NCBI GenBank assembly: GCA_012798535.1
Contig: JAAZMZ010000095.1
Location: forward strand, 1 to 56,645
Source: Leptolinea sp.
GTDB lineage: Bacteria > Chloroflexota > Anaerolineae > Anaerolineales > Anaerolineaceae
Direction: 5' to 3'
DNA: 56,645 nt
Shown here: positions 17,249-26,028 of the stretch, in pieces
Numbering within the stretch: position 1 is the first letter of the stretch
How the letters are laid out: every line of letters starts with the position of its first letter
Program-made: the position numbers and the translations under genes
The notes under the pieces: generated by a model
Seen by the model: the letters and a program-made list of their open reading frames with translations, nothing else
Databases searched by the model: none
Told to the model about the DNA's origin: nothing

Positions 17249-18268
17249 TCAAGTTTTATACCGTTCTTTGATGGCCGGGATGAGATATTCCTCAAAGGCG
17301 CGATCCCGGTCATATTCCGGCTGCCAGTGCCAGTCATGCCGGGCGGCACTGTCATCCACGTCCTGCGGCCAAGAATCCACGATCCCCTGGCGGGCCAGAT
17401 GTGGTTGGAAATCAACTTTCGCTTTCGGAAAGTGTTCGAGAACAATATCGTGAAATTCACCTGCCGTCATGCTAAAACTGGTGATGTTATAAACCAGTTT
17501 AGTCAAGGCGCCGCGCGGCGCACATTCCAGGTCCAATAATGCCTTCACGGCATCAGGCATCATCATGAACGGCAGCCGGGTATCCCGGCGGACAAAACAG
17601 TTGTAATCCTCTCCGCGGGCGGCGTGATGCACCATTTCAGGTCCGTAATCACTAGTACCGCCGGTGGGAGTGGTCACCGCACTGATCAGGCCCGGGAAAC
17701 GCAGACAGCGGAAATCAATATTGTTGCGAGGTTTATCGGCTGCCAACTGGCGGTAATGCCGGGTATAGTAGCGCCCCAGGTGTTCGCAATATAGCTTGTT
17801 ACAGCCGTACATGGTAAATGGTTCCAGGTATTGCTCCTCTTTCACTTTTTCCACCTGGTTTTTCAATTCCAAACTGGAAATACCATAAGCGGCAATGGAA
17901 GAGGGATACAGAAATTTGACCGTTTTTCCCTGCCAGGCCGCCTGTTCCACAGCTAACCGTAGTAGGTTAAGGGTTCCTTCCACGTTGACCCGGTGAGCTG
18001 TCTCTGGATTGTATTCCGCCTTGGTGGAGAGTATGGAAGCCAGATGATAGATGGTGCGGATTTCGTACTCTGCCACCAACCGGCCGAGAAGCATGTTATC
18101 GAGAATATCTCCCTGTATGAATGGATGGCAATATGGCTTCAAATCCTCATCAATGGGCGAGACATCCAGCGCGACAATTTGCACATCACCGCGCTGCCCC
18201 AGGTGGCTGATCAGGCCGTGGCCAATTTCCCCGTTCGCGCCGGTAATTAAGACAACTTCTTTTCGCAT
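17249..18268 (-). CDS. L-threonine 3-dehydrogenase-like protein, SDR/epimerase type
   Basis: A 339-residue extended short-chain dehydrogenase. The N-terminal NAD-binding motif is GANGEIGHG, and the catalytic Ser, Tyr and Lys appear in YPSSIAAYG and YGCNKLYCEHLG. The region 'FRCLRFPGLISAVTTPTGGT' followed by SDYGPEMVHHA and DTRLPFMMMPD strongly resembles the epimerase-type threonine dehydrogenase, which oxidises L-threonine to 2-amino-3-ketobutyrate. A sugar epimerase role is not excluded. The ATG at 18268 is chosen because GAGGAG lies 7 bases upstream, although the frame is open to 18310. No 2-amino-3-ketobutyrate CoA ligase gene is adjacent. Confidence 0.78.
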   Translation of the reverse strand: MRKEVVLITGANGEIGHGLISHLGQRGDVQIVALDVSPIDEDLKPYCHPFIQGDILDNMLLGRLVAEYEIRTIYHLASILSTKAEYNPETAHRVNVEGTLNLLRLAVEQAAWQGKTVKFLYPSSIAAYGISSLELKNQVEKVKEEQYLEPFTMYGCNKLYCEHLGRYYTRHYRQLAADKPRNNIDFRCLRFPGLISAVTTPTGGTSDYGPEMVHHAARGEDYNCFVRRDTRLPFMMMPDAVKALLDLECAPRGALTKLVYNITSFSMTAGEFHDIVLEHFPKAKVDFQPHLARQGIVDSWPQDVDDSAARHDWHWQPEYDRDRAFEEYLIPAIKERYKT

Positions 18269-18370
18269 GGTTTGCTCCTCTACTTCATGATTGATGAATT
18301 TCGGAATCAAACTGCCCGGTTATTTGCAAATATTGTAGCAGGAATCTCATGTTCAAAAAATGGGACACTT

Positions 18371-18742
18371 TCAAAGAATGCCTTTTTCATGCAGGAACTT
18401 GCCGACCAGATCCTGAACATTCCGGGGAGTCAACTGATCGGTCATGAGGTACAGGTCGGCATGTTTTCGAGCATGATCCAGACGGTGGTGCTGTTCGCTG
18501 TATTCCGCCTCAGTCCAGTTCAAATGCCGGCGCTGGCAGGTCACTTCATATGAAGCGTCAAGGAAAATCAACACATCAGGATTGGTCAACTGTTTCCACA
18601 TGGTTGGTACATAGGAATGTTCCTGGGCAATGTGTCGGAAATGTACCATCTCCTGCTGCATGGCAGAGATCAGAGTGGTTTTTCCAGAACCACACGGTCC
18701 AACAATTCCGACGATCCATATCTTTTGAGGGTGTGTGTTCAT
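18371..18742 (-). CDS. Small P-loop NTPase / putative kinase
   Basis: A 123-residue protein with a clear Walker A motif (GPCGSGKTT, about residues 15-23) and a strand ending in Asp (NPDVLIFLDASYEVTCQRR) that resembles the LID-proximal part of small nucleotide or metabolite kinases. It is short for that fold and may act on a small phosphorylatable substrate or be a minimal version. No ribosome site is obvious before the ATG at 18742. It lies just past the terminator of the phosphatase gene, so it may have its own weak promoter. Confidence 0.7.
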   Translation of the reverse strand: MNTHPQKIWIVGIVGPCGSGKTTLISAMQQEMVHFRHIAQEHSYVPTMWKQLTNPDVLIFLDASYEVTCQRRHLNWTEAEYSEQHHRLDHARKHADLYLMTDQLTPRNVQDLVGKFLHEKGIL

Positions 18743-18750
18743 TGAGAAAG

Positions 18751-18778
18751 AAAAACCCGCCGATTCGATCGGCGGGTT
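18751..18778 (-). terminator. Intrinsic terminator after the SpoIIE-type phosphatase gene
   Basis: AACCCGCCGAT, TCG and ATCGGCGGGTT form a GC-rich hairpin. In the leftward direction it is followed by TTTTTCTTTCTC, so it ends transcripts of the gene at 18789-19556. Confidence 0.85.
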
Positions 18779-18788
18779 GGCAGGCTCC

Positions 18789-19556
18789 CTAATTCAAGTT
18801 CTGTTCATCTTCCGTGGAATAACTTTCACGTAAGAGCATGGCGCTGGTTGCTCTGAAGGGCAGGCGTACTGTCATTCGGCGTATCTGGTCGTTCTCCTGC
18901 GCTAGCACTTTCAAAACCACAATACTCATATCATCATTGGGTCTACCCTGATCCAGACGGATCGCCTGGTTCAATAGCATATCCGCGATCACCTGGGCAG
19001 GTGGATCCTGATCCTCGATTAGGCTGTCCAGCATGGCGCATATATCCATTTGCTGACCGTACCGGTCACCGGCAAAATACACACCATCAGTGTACATTAC
19101 AATGGTTACACCGGCTTCCAGAGGCAGCTCAGAAATGGCCGGTTTGATATTACGTGATGTGCCAATCGGTTTGCTTTCCGCGCTCAGGCATTCGATTTTG
19201 TTATGTGTGGCGATGAATACCGGTGTGGGATTATTGCGTGCGATCACCAGCGTACCGGTCTGCAGATCGGCGGACAGGATATTCAAACTGGCGGTGACTT
19301 TGCCGTTGCGCTCGGTAAAAAGATGGTCGGAAGCCGCCCGCGCAGCAGCGCCGTCACGCACACCTTCAGCCAGCAGGCCGATGACTTTGCGTACCACCAT
19401 AGAGGAAATCGCTTTGGCGCCGCGGCCGGACGTCTGTCCATCTGCCAATACGACAGATACACCCCCGTTAGGCCGTTCAACGACTTCCAGCGTATCGCCT
19501 GATTCGGAGATGGCGTACTTGCTGGTTTTGGCAACTGCAACATTGATTTCCATCAA
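18789..19556 (-). CDS. SpoIIE/PP2C-type serine phosphatase-like protein
   Basis: A 255-residue protein whose body matches the SpoIIE-type PP2C phosphatase fold: 'GGVSVVLADGQTSGRGAKAI' (metal-binding Asp and Gly, about residues 31-50), 'LVIARNNPTPVFIA', 'VTIVMYTDGVYFAG' (second metal-binding Asp) and 'GRPNDDMSIVVLKV' near the end (third acidic cluster). These enzymes dephosphorylate anti-sigma antagonist or other signalling proteins. It lacks an N-terminal sensor domain and has no kinase partner beside it, so its target is unknown. It ends in the hairpin at 18751-18778. Confidence 0.85.
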   Translation of the reverse strand: MMEINVAVAKTSKYAISESGDTLEVVERPNGGVSVVLADGQTSGRGAKAISSMVVRKVIGLLAEGVRDGAAARAASDHLFTERNGKVTASLNILSADLQTGTLVIARNNPTPVFIATHNKIECLSAESKPIGTSRNIKPAISELPLEAGVTIVMYTDGVYFAGDRYGQQMDICAMLDSLIEDQDPPAQVIADMLLNQAIRLDQGRPNDDMSIVVLKVLAQENDQIRRMTVRLPFRATSAMLLRESYSTEDEQNLN

Positions 19557-19600
19557 ACTGATTCTAATACAAAGTTACTGGGATGATAAGCATAAAAAGA

Positions 19601-20266
19601 TCATACAGGTTGCGCGAGGATTACCAGCAAACGCGCGTTCTTAGCGGAAATCCACTCCATGTGACCCATAAAACCACACTCTCTCAATGGTTTCTGCAGG
19701 TAATCCTGAAAAGAATCGGCAACGCGGCCAAACCCAAAGAGTCCGGAGAAAAAGCGGATCAGTCTCTCGTGCACGGATGACCCGGTCACATCAGATGTAA
19801 GAAGGATAATTAATTGTCCCCCCGGCTTCAACACCCGGCGGATTTCATTCAGTGTGGCAGGTTCAAAAATATAGGCAGCCGGAAAAGTGGCCGTTACCGT
19901 TTGAAATGTTCCTGTCTTGATTGGTATGGCCTGACCCAATCCACGGATCAATTGCCGGGATGTATCTGGAATCAACCGGCGGCTGTATCTCAGCATCTGT
20001 GGACTTTCGTCCAATCCAAAGGCGGATATACCTCGCTGTATGGCGTGCTGTAATAGTATCCCTTTTCCACAGCCAATATCCAGCAATGATCCCGAACTAT
20101 CTGCCAGCCAGCCGGCTGAACGGATCCAATCATTCCATTTGCCGGCTGAGACCACCCATGCGGCAAAATCATACATCCAGGCGAAGCCGTGATACAGAAG
20201 ATCAAAACCCCACAGGACTAACCTGATCCACCGGTGTTTCACAAACGAGGAAAAATCTTTTTTCAT
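19601..20266 (-). CDS. Class I SAM-dependent methyltransferase
   Basis: A 221-residue methyltransferase with motif I LLDIGCGKGILLQHA (about residues 57-71), an acidic residue at the end of strand 2 (FGLDESPQM), and ALN-EIRRVLKPGGQLIIL as the post-motif region. The N-terminus has aromatic and hydrophobic helices (LVLWGFDLLYHGFAWMYDFA) that may touch the membrane. The UbiE-like layout suggests a small or lipid substrate, but that is not established. It lies 44 bases upstream of the phosphatase gene on the same strand. Confidence 0.88.
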   Translation of the reverse strand: MKKDFSSFVKHRWIRLVLWGFDLLYHGFAWMYDFAAWVVSAGKWNDWIRSAGWLADSSGSLLDIGCGKGILLQHAIQRGISAFGLDESPQMLRYSRRLIPDTSRQLIRGLGQAIPIKTGTFQTVTATFPAAYIFEPATLNEIRRVLKPGGQLIILLTSDVTGSSVHERLIRFFSGLFGFGRVADSFQDYLQKPLRECGFMGHMEWISAKNARLLVILAQPV

Positions 20267-20338
20267 CCTGTCTCGGTTAGCATTTGTTAGATCAGTTTTT
20301 AGTCGAAATTAACTGTATCACGATGTTTATGGATGGAA

Positions 20339-20344
20339 TATAAT
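20339..20344 (+). promoter_or_regulatory. Possible -10 box upstream of metVF
   Basis: A consensus TATAAT lies 42 bases before the preferred ATG at 20387. No good -35 box stands at 16-18 bases, so the call is weak. Confidence 0.35.
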
Positions 20345-20386
20345 TCGGCAATTCTTAATCGATTTTGAACATTGAAAGAGGTCTTC

Positions 20387-21823
20387 ATGCCCGGTTTTAC
20401 TCCCGGCCGCCGCTGGCAGCCTGCCTATTACGCCTTTCACAACGACTCTCTTGCCCGAAAAGTTCTGGCAACATTGGAATTAATGATCAAAAGCCCGTTA
20501 TTTGGCTGCCGGATGTGCGGCAACTGCCTGCTTCAGGAAACCGCTTTTATCTGCCCGATGGAATGTCCCAAAGGCTTGCGCAATGGTCCGTGTGGCGGGT
20601 CCACTCCGGAGCATTGTTATGTCGATAATACCCGCCCCTGTATCTGGTATAAGATCTATGAACGTTCAGAAAAACTGGGTCGATCTGACCGGCTGCTGGA
20701 AGTTCTTCCTCCGCTTGACTGGGAAAAGGTGGGCACTGAACAATGGTGGGATCTTTTTGAGTTATGGAAGAAGAAGGGTGGACTAAAAGGCACATTTAAG
20801 GCCATTGCCTCCAAAGACCGGATGGCTATCTACGAACAGTTCTTCGCAGATTACCGCCAGCCGGATTGGTGGCAGGGGGATAACCAGCCTCACCCGGCGC
20901 CAGCCCATGAACCGGTCTCCGGGTTGGAAGACAAACTCGTCAACGGGAAATTCGTAGTCACCGCCGAGGTTGCTCCGCCCATTTCTGCTTCAGCCGCCGA
21001 TCTAACAAAAAAAGTCCTCATGTTGAAAGACTATGTGGATGCCGTCAACTTCACGGATAATCCCTCCGCCACTTCAAGAATGTCTCCTCTGGCTTCTTCG
21101 ACGATCTGCCTGCAAAGCGGAGTCGAGCCGGTGATGCAGATCGCTGCTCGGGATTACAACCGGATGGGTATCCAGTCTCTCATTCTGGGCGCGGCAGCAC
21201 TGGGTATTCGCAATGTGCTTTGCCTGACTGGCGACCATGCGCGCCTGGGACCGGAACCTCACAGCAAGATGGATATCTGGGACCTGGATTCAATTCAATT
21301 GATCTGGCTGCTTCGCCGTATGCGCGATGAAGGTCATTTCCTCGATCAGCGTGAGATCAAAACCCCGCCGCCGCTTTTCATTGGTGCGGCCAGTTCCCCC
21401 AATGCATCCGAGCAGCGGTTCCAGGTCATCCGCGAAACGAAGAAAGCCAATGCCGGTGCGCAGTTCTTCCAGACCAATCTGATCTACGATGTGGACGCTT
21501 TTAAAACATATCTTGAGATGATGGACAAAGCGGGTATTCTGAGCCGGGCCTTTATTATGGCGGGATTAACCCCGATCCGGAGTGTCAAGGCGGCGCATAT
21601 GATGAATACCGTACCGGGCGTAAAAATCCCGGCGGCGCTTATCGAACGCATGGAAAAGTCAGCGGATGCCAAAGAGGAAGGTGTTCAAATCTGCCTGGAA
21701 TTGATCGAAAAGATCAAGGATCTGCCGATCAACGGGATTCACTTCATGGCGGTAGGATGGGAGAGCATTGTTCCGCGTATGGTGGAAGAAGGCGGATTAC
21801 AGGCCAAACGACAGGCTGCCTGA
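20387..21823 (+). CDS. Methylenetetrahydrofolate reductase with N-terminal MetV-like domain
   Basis: A 478-residue protein that combines two parts. Residues 1 to about 140 form a Cys-rich MetV-like (MTHFR_C) domain with FGCRMCGNCLLQET, CPMECPKGLRNGPCGGS and CYVD, suited to bind an iron-sulfur cluster or zinc. Residues from about 180 form the MetF TIM barrel with TAEVAPP, DNPSATSRMSPLA and CLTGDHARLGPEP, which reduces methylene-THF to methyl-THF using FAD. In acetogens MetV and MetF are often separate partners. The ATG at 20387 is preferred to the TTG at 20372 because AGAGG lies 6 bases upstream. Roles in methionine synthesis or one-carbon (Wood-Ljungdahl) metabolism are both possible. Confidence 0.9.
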   Translation: MPGFTPGRRWQPAYYAFHNDSLARKVLATLELMIKSPLFGCRMCGNCLLQETAFICPMECPKGLRNGPCGGSTPEHCYVDNTRPCIWYKIYERSEKLGRSDRLLEVLPPLDWEKVGTEQWWDLFELWKKKGGLKGTFKAIASKDRMAIYEQFFADYRQPDWWQGDNQPHPAPAHEPVSGLEDKLVNGKFVVTAEVAPPISASAADLTKKVLMLKDYVDAVNFTDNPSATSRMSPLASSTICLQSGVEPVMQIAARDYNRMGIQSLILGAAALGIRNVLCLTGDHARLGPEPHSKMDIWDLDSIQLIWLLRRMRDEGHFLDQREIKTPPPLFIGAASSPNASEQRFQVIRETKKANAGAQFFQTNLIYDVDAFKTYLEMMDKAGILSRAFIMAGLTPIRSVKAAHMMNTVPGVKIPAALIERMEKSADAKEEGVQICLELIEKIKDLPINGIHFMAVGWESIVPRMVEEGGLQAKRQAA

Positions 21824-21835
21824 TTTTTCCGGCTT

Positions 21836-23158
21836 CTAGATTTTCCTGGCTTCGAGATAAAAGCGCTTCTCACGGGCTTCGCCCATAGAGAATGTTTTCC
21901 GGGGCAGCGCTCCATCCAGAATGACGGTACGGAACAATTCGTTCTTTGCCATGCCCTGAAGATAGAATCCGACCCGAGAAGGTTGGGAACTGAGATTCAA
22001 CAGGACATCATTCCCGTGAACGTAATCAACCTTCACATCCGTGGTGTGTTGCAGCCAGTTGTCCAGGAAGGATTGCAGGGTTCCGACAGGCAGGTTTGCT
22101 TCCGGTTGCATGATTTCCACCACCTGGAAGCCTCCCACGGTGATGATCCCGAAACGCTGGGCGAAGCTGCCCTGATCATGAACGCTTGCGATCATTTGCT
22201 CCATATTTGAAACGGATTCCACCCGAACGCGGGCGCCATAGAACGCATGCATTCCGGCCAGAACAGTCTCCGGGTTCGCGCCCATTAATACCCGGTGGAT
22301 CGGCTCAAACTGCAATGCCGGATCGTGCAAATTTTCCAATTCTACCAGCGCGTATCGGGAGGGATGTTCCTTTCCCAGAGAAGCCTTCTTCATTTCCCAA
22401 ACGGATTTGGCCGTCGCTAGCGAGTGGTTGCCATCACCCACTGCGTATAACAGTACACCCTTTTCAGGACCGACTCGATACTTCTTCTGGAAATCATGCG
22501 GCAACGCCAGTTGTTCAAGGGCTGAAACCATCCTTTTTTCGATTACCCTATCGATGATCTTCCATCCCCGGATATGACCGCTGCCCTGCATCAACTCAAA
22601 ATCATAAACGGGTGAAGCTTCTTGAACGCTATCCAGAACCGGTTCAATCACAGTCATCTCAGGATCGTCAATGAGTACGAGAATATGCGGCAGCTCAATA
22701 GTAGCATTCTGGCGGATTTTTATCCGCGGGGGAAGACGATCCAGAATGGTGCCTTCTGTGGCGCGGATCAGAGTCTGGGATCCACGATTAAAATCATATT
22801 TTTCCAGATCCAGAGCCAGCATCAAACCCTTTCGGCGAGAGGTTCCAATCGTTCTCTCAACAGCCATAATTCCTTCGAATTCCGAGAACATTCCCTGCTG
22901 TTGATACTCCATCATTTTTTCATTGGTCACCTGGATCAGCGATTCTTCATCACCCTTGCCAAGATACACTTCCGGTAAGACCAGATTTAATGTGGAGGGA
23001 GCATTTCCAACTTCATTTTCCACCGCCTTCCAGTATTCCGGTTGTGACGTGAACTGATCACACGCGATTACTGCCCATTTGTGCAGGTCAATTCCTGATT
23101 TTGGAAGCAAAATATCCGGAATCTGAATCCCCACCGATGGATATGCGCGCATGAACAA
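21836..23158 (-). CDS. DUF1015 family protein
   Basis: A 440-residue protein matching DUF1015. Typical features are an opening with DLHKWAVIACDQFTSQPEYW, 'GVLLYAVGDGNHSLATAKSV' and a C-terminal part with YVHG. Family members occur widely in bacteria and archaea, often beside serine or phosphoglycerate metabolism genes, and have no proven function. It is cytoplasmic with no signal peptide. It lies 35 bases downstream of the DegV gene on the same strand and probably shares its transcript. Confidence 0.88.
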   Translation of the reverse strand: MFMRAYPSVGIQIPDILLPKSGIDLHKWAVIACDQFTSQPEYWKAVENEVGNAPSTLNLVLPEVYLGKGDEESLIQVTNEKMMEYQQQGMFSEFEGIMAVERTIGTSRRKGLMLALDLEKYDFNRGSQTLIRATEGTILDRLPPRIKIRQNATIELPHILVLIDDPEMTVIEPVLDSVQEASPVYDFELMQGSGHIRGWKIIDRVIEKRMVSALEQLALPHDFQKKYRVGPEKGVLLYAVGDGNHSLATAKSVWEMKKASLGKEHPSRYALVELENLHDPALQFEPIHRVLMGANPETVLAGMHAFYGARVRVESVSNMEQMIASVHDQGSFAQRFGIITVGGFQVVEIMQPEANLPVGTLQSFLDNWLQHTTDVKVDYVHGNDVLLNLSSQPSRVGFYLQGMAKNELFRTVILDGALPRKTFSMGEAREKRFYLEARKI

Positions 23159-23193
23159 CCTCCTGAAAATGAGTTATGGGAATTGTAACAAAT

Positions 23194-24051
23194 TTACATT
23201 CCTGCCATGAAGGCAATTCCCACAGTTCCAGGTCCGGTATGTGTACCGATGACAGGGCTCACATCAGAAATATACGCTTCGCTTACTTCACTGACATTGA
23301 AGTGTTGTCTGGCTCTTTCCACCAGCATTTTTGCGTTATCGGGATCGTTGGCGTGCACTGCGGCAATACGGATGGGAGTGCGTTTATCGATCCGCCGCAG
23401 TGTCAATTCCAGCATCCGGTCAAGGGCCTTGTTAATATTCCGGACGCGTTCCACGGCTTCGATGCGGCCGTCACGTACCTCGAGGATCGGCTTCAAATTC
23501 AAAGCGGTACCCAGAAATTTCGCCGCTCCGCCAATACGTCCGCCGCGGTGCAAAAATTCCAAGGTGGCGGCTGTGAACAGAATTCCTGTATGATCGCGCG
23601 CTTTTCCGGCAATGGCGGCACATTCTTCCAGAGACGCTCCCAGGGCGGCTGCCCGGGCGGCCGCCATTACCTGGAACCCCATCGACATGGAAGTGGTCGT
23701 CGAATCAAAAAGCTCAATTCTCGCACCGGGTAATTGTGCTTTCGCCTGAATGGCTGAATCCAGCGTTCCGCTCAATTTTTGCGAAATATGAATACTCAGG
23801 ATATCGTATCCCTCTCTGAGAAGGTCCTCATAGAGAGACAGAAAGGCTGTCGGTGTAACCTGAGAAGTGGATGGCATGGTTTTGGCATGTTCGAGGCGTT
23901 TGTAGAATTCTTCCGGATGTATCTCAATCCCATCGAGATAAACTTTTTCATCCCACAAGACCTGCAGTGGAGCAGAAAAGACCGGGTAATTCTTGATCAG
24001 TTCGGTCGGAATATAGGCTGTGCTGTCGGTCACAATGGCAACTTTGGACAT
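23194..24051 (-). CDS. DegV family fatty acid-binding protein
   Basis: A 285-residue DegV protein, the family that binds fatty acids (FakB type) for phosphorylation by FakA. The family hallmarks are IVTDSTAYIP at the start, MPSTSQVTPTAF, 'YDILSIHISQKLSGTLDSA' and the C-terminal 'VIGTHTGPGTVGIAFM'. The start is ATG 24051 with AGGAG upstream; the open frame extends to 24093 without support. No fakA is in the window. It diverges from ffh. Confidence 0.93.
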   Translation of the reverse strand: MSKVAIVTDSTAYIPTELIKNYPVFSAPLQVLWDEKVYLDGIEIHPEEFYKRLEHAKTMPSTSQVTPTAFLSLYEDLLREGYDILSIHISQKLSGTLDSAIQAKAQLPGARIELFDSTTTSMSMGFQVMAAARAAALGASLEECAAIAGKARDHTGILFTAATLEFLHRGGRIGGAAKFLGTALNLKPILEVRDGRIEAVERVRNINKALDRMLELTLRRIDKRTPIRIAAVHANDPDNAKMLVERARQHFNVSEVSEAYISDVSPVIGTHTGPGTVGIAFMAGM

Positions 24052-24159
24052 TTCGATTCTCCTGTTGTATTTCAAGCCGGATTTTCTTTTCATAATGCAT
24101 AACCCTGTTTGATCCTGTTCGTTGCAGTGTGCTCACTTTTTAGAATGCAGTTTTCAGGG

Positions 24160-24165
24160 TATACT
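24160..24165 (+). promoter_or_regulatory. Possible -10 box of ffh
   Basis: TATACT lies 35 bases before the ffh ATG. The -35 position holds only a T-rich stretch, so the call is tentative. Confidence 0.35.
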
Positions 24166-24199
24166 ACACCGTCCATTTGAATCAGGGCATTATTCGCGT

Positions 24200-25522
24200 A
24201 TGTTTGAGTCACTGACAGATCGACTGAACCAGGTTTTTACACAACTGCGCCGCCATGGGAAACTCTCCGAGGCGGATGTGGATGCCGCGCTTCGGGAGGT
24301 TCGATTGGCTTTGCTGGACGCGGATGTTCATTATTCAGTGGTCAAGAAATTTACCGGGGGAATCCGTGAAAGAGCCGTGGGTGCCGAAGTTTCGAGAGCG
24401 TTAAATCCGGCGCAGCAGGTGATCAAGATCGTCCATGAAGAATTGATTTCCACCCTCGGTGAACCGGAAAGATTGAATCTCACCGGGGAAAAACCCCGGG
24501 TGATCTTGCTTGTAGGTCTGCAGGGTTCCGGTAAGACTACCGCGGCTACCAAACTTGCCCGCGTGCTGCGTTCTCAAGGAGAACGGGTAATGCTAGCCGC
24601 GGCCGACCCATATCGGCCGGCTGCCGTGCAGCAACTGGTTACCCTGGGCGAAAAAGTGGATGTGCCTGTTTTCAACGAAGCTGGATTAAAACCACCGGTT
24701 TTAGTGCAAAAAGCTTATGAGCAGGCAAGGAAAGGCGGTTTTTCGGTGTTAATCGCCGATACCGCCGGCCGGTCTCAACTTGACAATACCCTGATGGATG
24801 AATTGAAAGCCATCACACAGAAGGTCAAACCGGCGGATACTCTGCTGGTGGTTGATTCGATGGTCGGTCAGGAAGCCCTGCATATCGCCGAAGGTTTTCG
24901 CGATGCCATTTCTCTGACCGGTTTAATCCTGACAAAAATGGACGGTGATACGCGGGGCGGAGCGGCGATCTCCATCCGGAGTGTTACCGGCGTACCGATT
25001 AAATTCCTGGGTGTTGGCGAGGGAATCGACGCGCTGGAAATGTATGACCCACGCAGGCTGGCATCGCGGATTCTTGGAATGGGCGATATTATCGGTCTAA
25101 TCGAAAAAGCCGAAGAGACCTTCGATATTAAAGAATCGCAAAAGCAGGCCGAAAAAATGATGAGCGGCAAGTTTTCTCTGGAGGATTTTGCCTCACAGAT
25201 GAAACAAATCCGCAAAATGGGACCAATTTCACAGATTTTTGATATGCTTCCCGGCACCCTGGGAAAAGCTGCTCAACAAGTTTCTCCCCAAGATGCCGAA
25301 AAGCAATTAAAATTGACAGAAGCGATAATCAGTTCCATGACACGCGAAGAGCGTCGGGATCCGGATGTCTTGAATGCCAGTCGGCGCCGGCGAATTGCCC
25401 GCGGATCCGGTGTGGAAGTACAGGATGTGAACCGGGTCATGAAGAATTTTCGCGAAGCGCAGAAATTGATGAAAACGCTGCAAAAAACAGGTGGGAGGGG
25501 TTTGCCAAAGATATTTGGATAG
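24200..25522 (+). CDS. ffh: Signal recognition particle protein Ffh (SRP54)
   Basis: A 440-residue GTPase of the signal recognition particle, which binds 4.5S RNA and signal sequences and docks on FtsY. The N domain (residues 1 to about 90) is followed by the G domain with P-loop GLQGSGKTT, DTAGR and TKMDGDTRGGAA. The Met-rich M domain from about 300 has 'KQMKQIRKMGPISQIFDMLPG'-like stretches and ends in GGRGLPKIFG. The ATG at 24200 gives the family N-terminus MFESLTDRLN; the open frame upstream to 24122 is not supported. It heads the ffh-rpsP-khpA-rimM group. Confidence 0.97.
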   Translation: MFESLTDRLNQVFTQLRRHGKLSEADVDAALREVRLALLDADVHYSVVKKFTGGIRERAVGAEVSRALNPAQQVIKIVHEELISTLGEPERLNLTGEKPRVILLVGLQGSGKTTAATKLARVLRSQGERVMLAAADPYRPAAVQQLVTLGEKVDVPVFNEAGLKPPVLVQKAYEQARKGGFSVLIADTAGRSQLDNTLMDELKAITQKVKPADTLLVVDSMVGQEALHIAEGFRDAISLTGLILTKMDGDTRGGAAISIRSVTGVPIKFLGVGEGIDALEMYDPRRLASRILGMGDIIGLIEKAEETFDIKESQKQAEKMMSGKFSLEDFASQMKQIRKMGPISQIFDMLPGTLGKAAQQVSPQDAEKQLKLTEAIISSMTREERRDPDVLNASRRRRIARGSGVEVQDVNRVMKNFREAQKLMKTLQKTGGRGLPKIFG

Positions 25523-25629
25523 TACCAGAAAGCCGGACGCGCCCCTTCAGCGCACTCTCACCCGGCCACAGGTACGCCCCCTGAATTCCTGGATATTTTT
25601 TTCAAGTTACGATTAAGGAGATTTTTTCG

Positions 25630-25977
25630 ATGGTTCGCATTCGTTTACGCCGTACAGGCCTCAAAGGTCAGCCAAGTTACCGGGTAGTAGTCGCAGATAA
25701 AGAATCGCCCCGTGATGGCCGCTTTATCGAAATTGTTGGTTTCTATAACCCCCGGACTGAACCTTTTACCCTCGATGTAAAAGAAGATCGAATTTATGAT
25801 TGGATGATGAAGGGCGCCCAGCCCAGTGAATCTGTTGTCAAATTGTTCAACAGTATCGGTTTGACCGCACGGTTTACCCGCCTCAAAGCAGGCGAATCTG
25901 CCGAATCTCTGCTGGCAGAAGCTAAAGCAGCCGCCGAATCACGAACGGTGAGCACAAAAACCCGGAAAGCCGCCTGA
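25630..25977 (+). CDS. rpsP: 30S ribosomal protein S16
   Basis: A 115-residue S16 with the conserved start MVRIRLRRTGLKGQPSYRVV, followed by 'ESPRDGRFIEIVGFYNPRT' and 'WMMKGAQPSESVVKLF'. A basic tail of about 25 residues is longer than in the shortest S16 proteins. TAAGGAG stands before the ATG. It lies 107 bases after ffh, and its presence between ffh and a KH-domain gene is classic synteny. Confidence 0.98.
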   Translation: MVRIRLRRTGLKGQPSYRVVVADKESPRDGRFIEIVGFYNPRTEPFTLDVKEDRIYDWMMKGAQPSESVVKLFNSIGLTARFTRLKAGESAESLLAEAKAAAESRTVSTKTRKAA

Positions 25978-26028
25978 AAAATCTAGGCAAGCACTTTCAG
26001 GTAAAACTCTGCAATTCATGGGGTGACC

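Noticed and set aside
17217-17453. Small + strand frame with a nice GGAG before it
   Set aside because: It runs antisense into the 3' end of the threonine dehydrogenase-like gene and has no protein-like features.
25523-25629. Possible ribosomal-protein leader or riboswitch before rpsP
   Set aside because: Only short GC-rich complementary stretches are visible and no known leader motif could be recognised.
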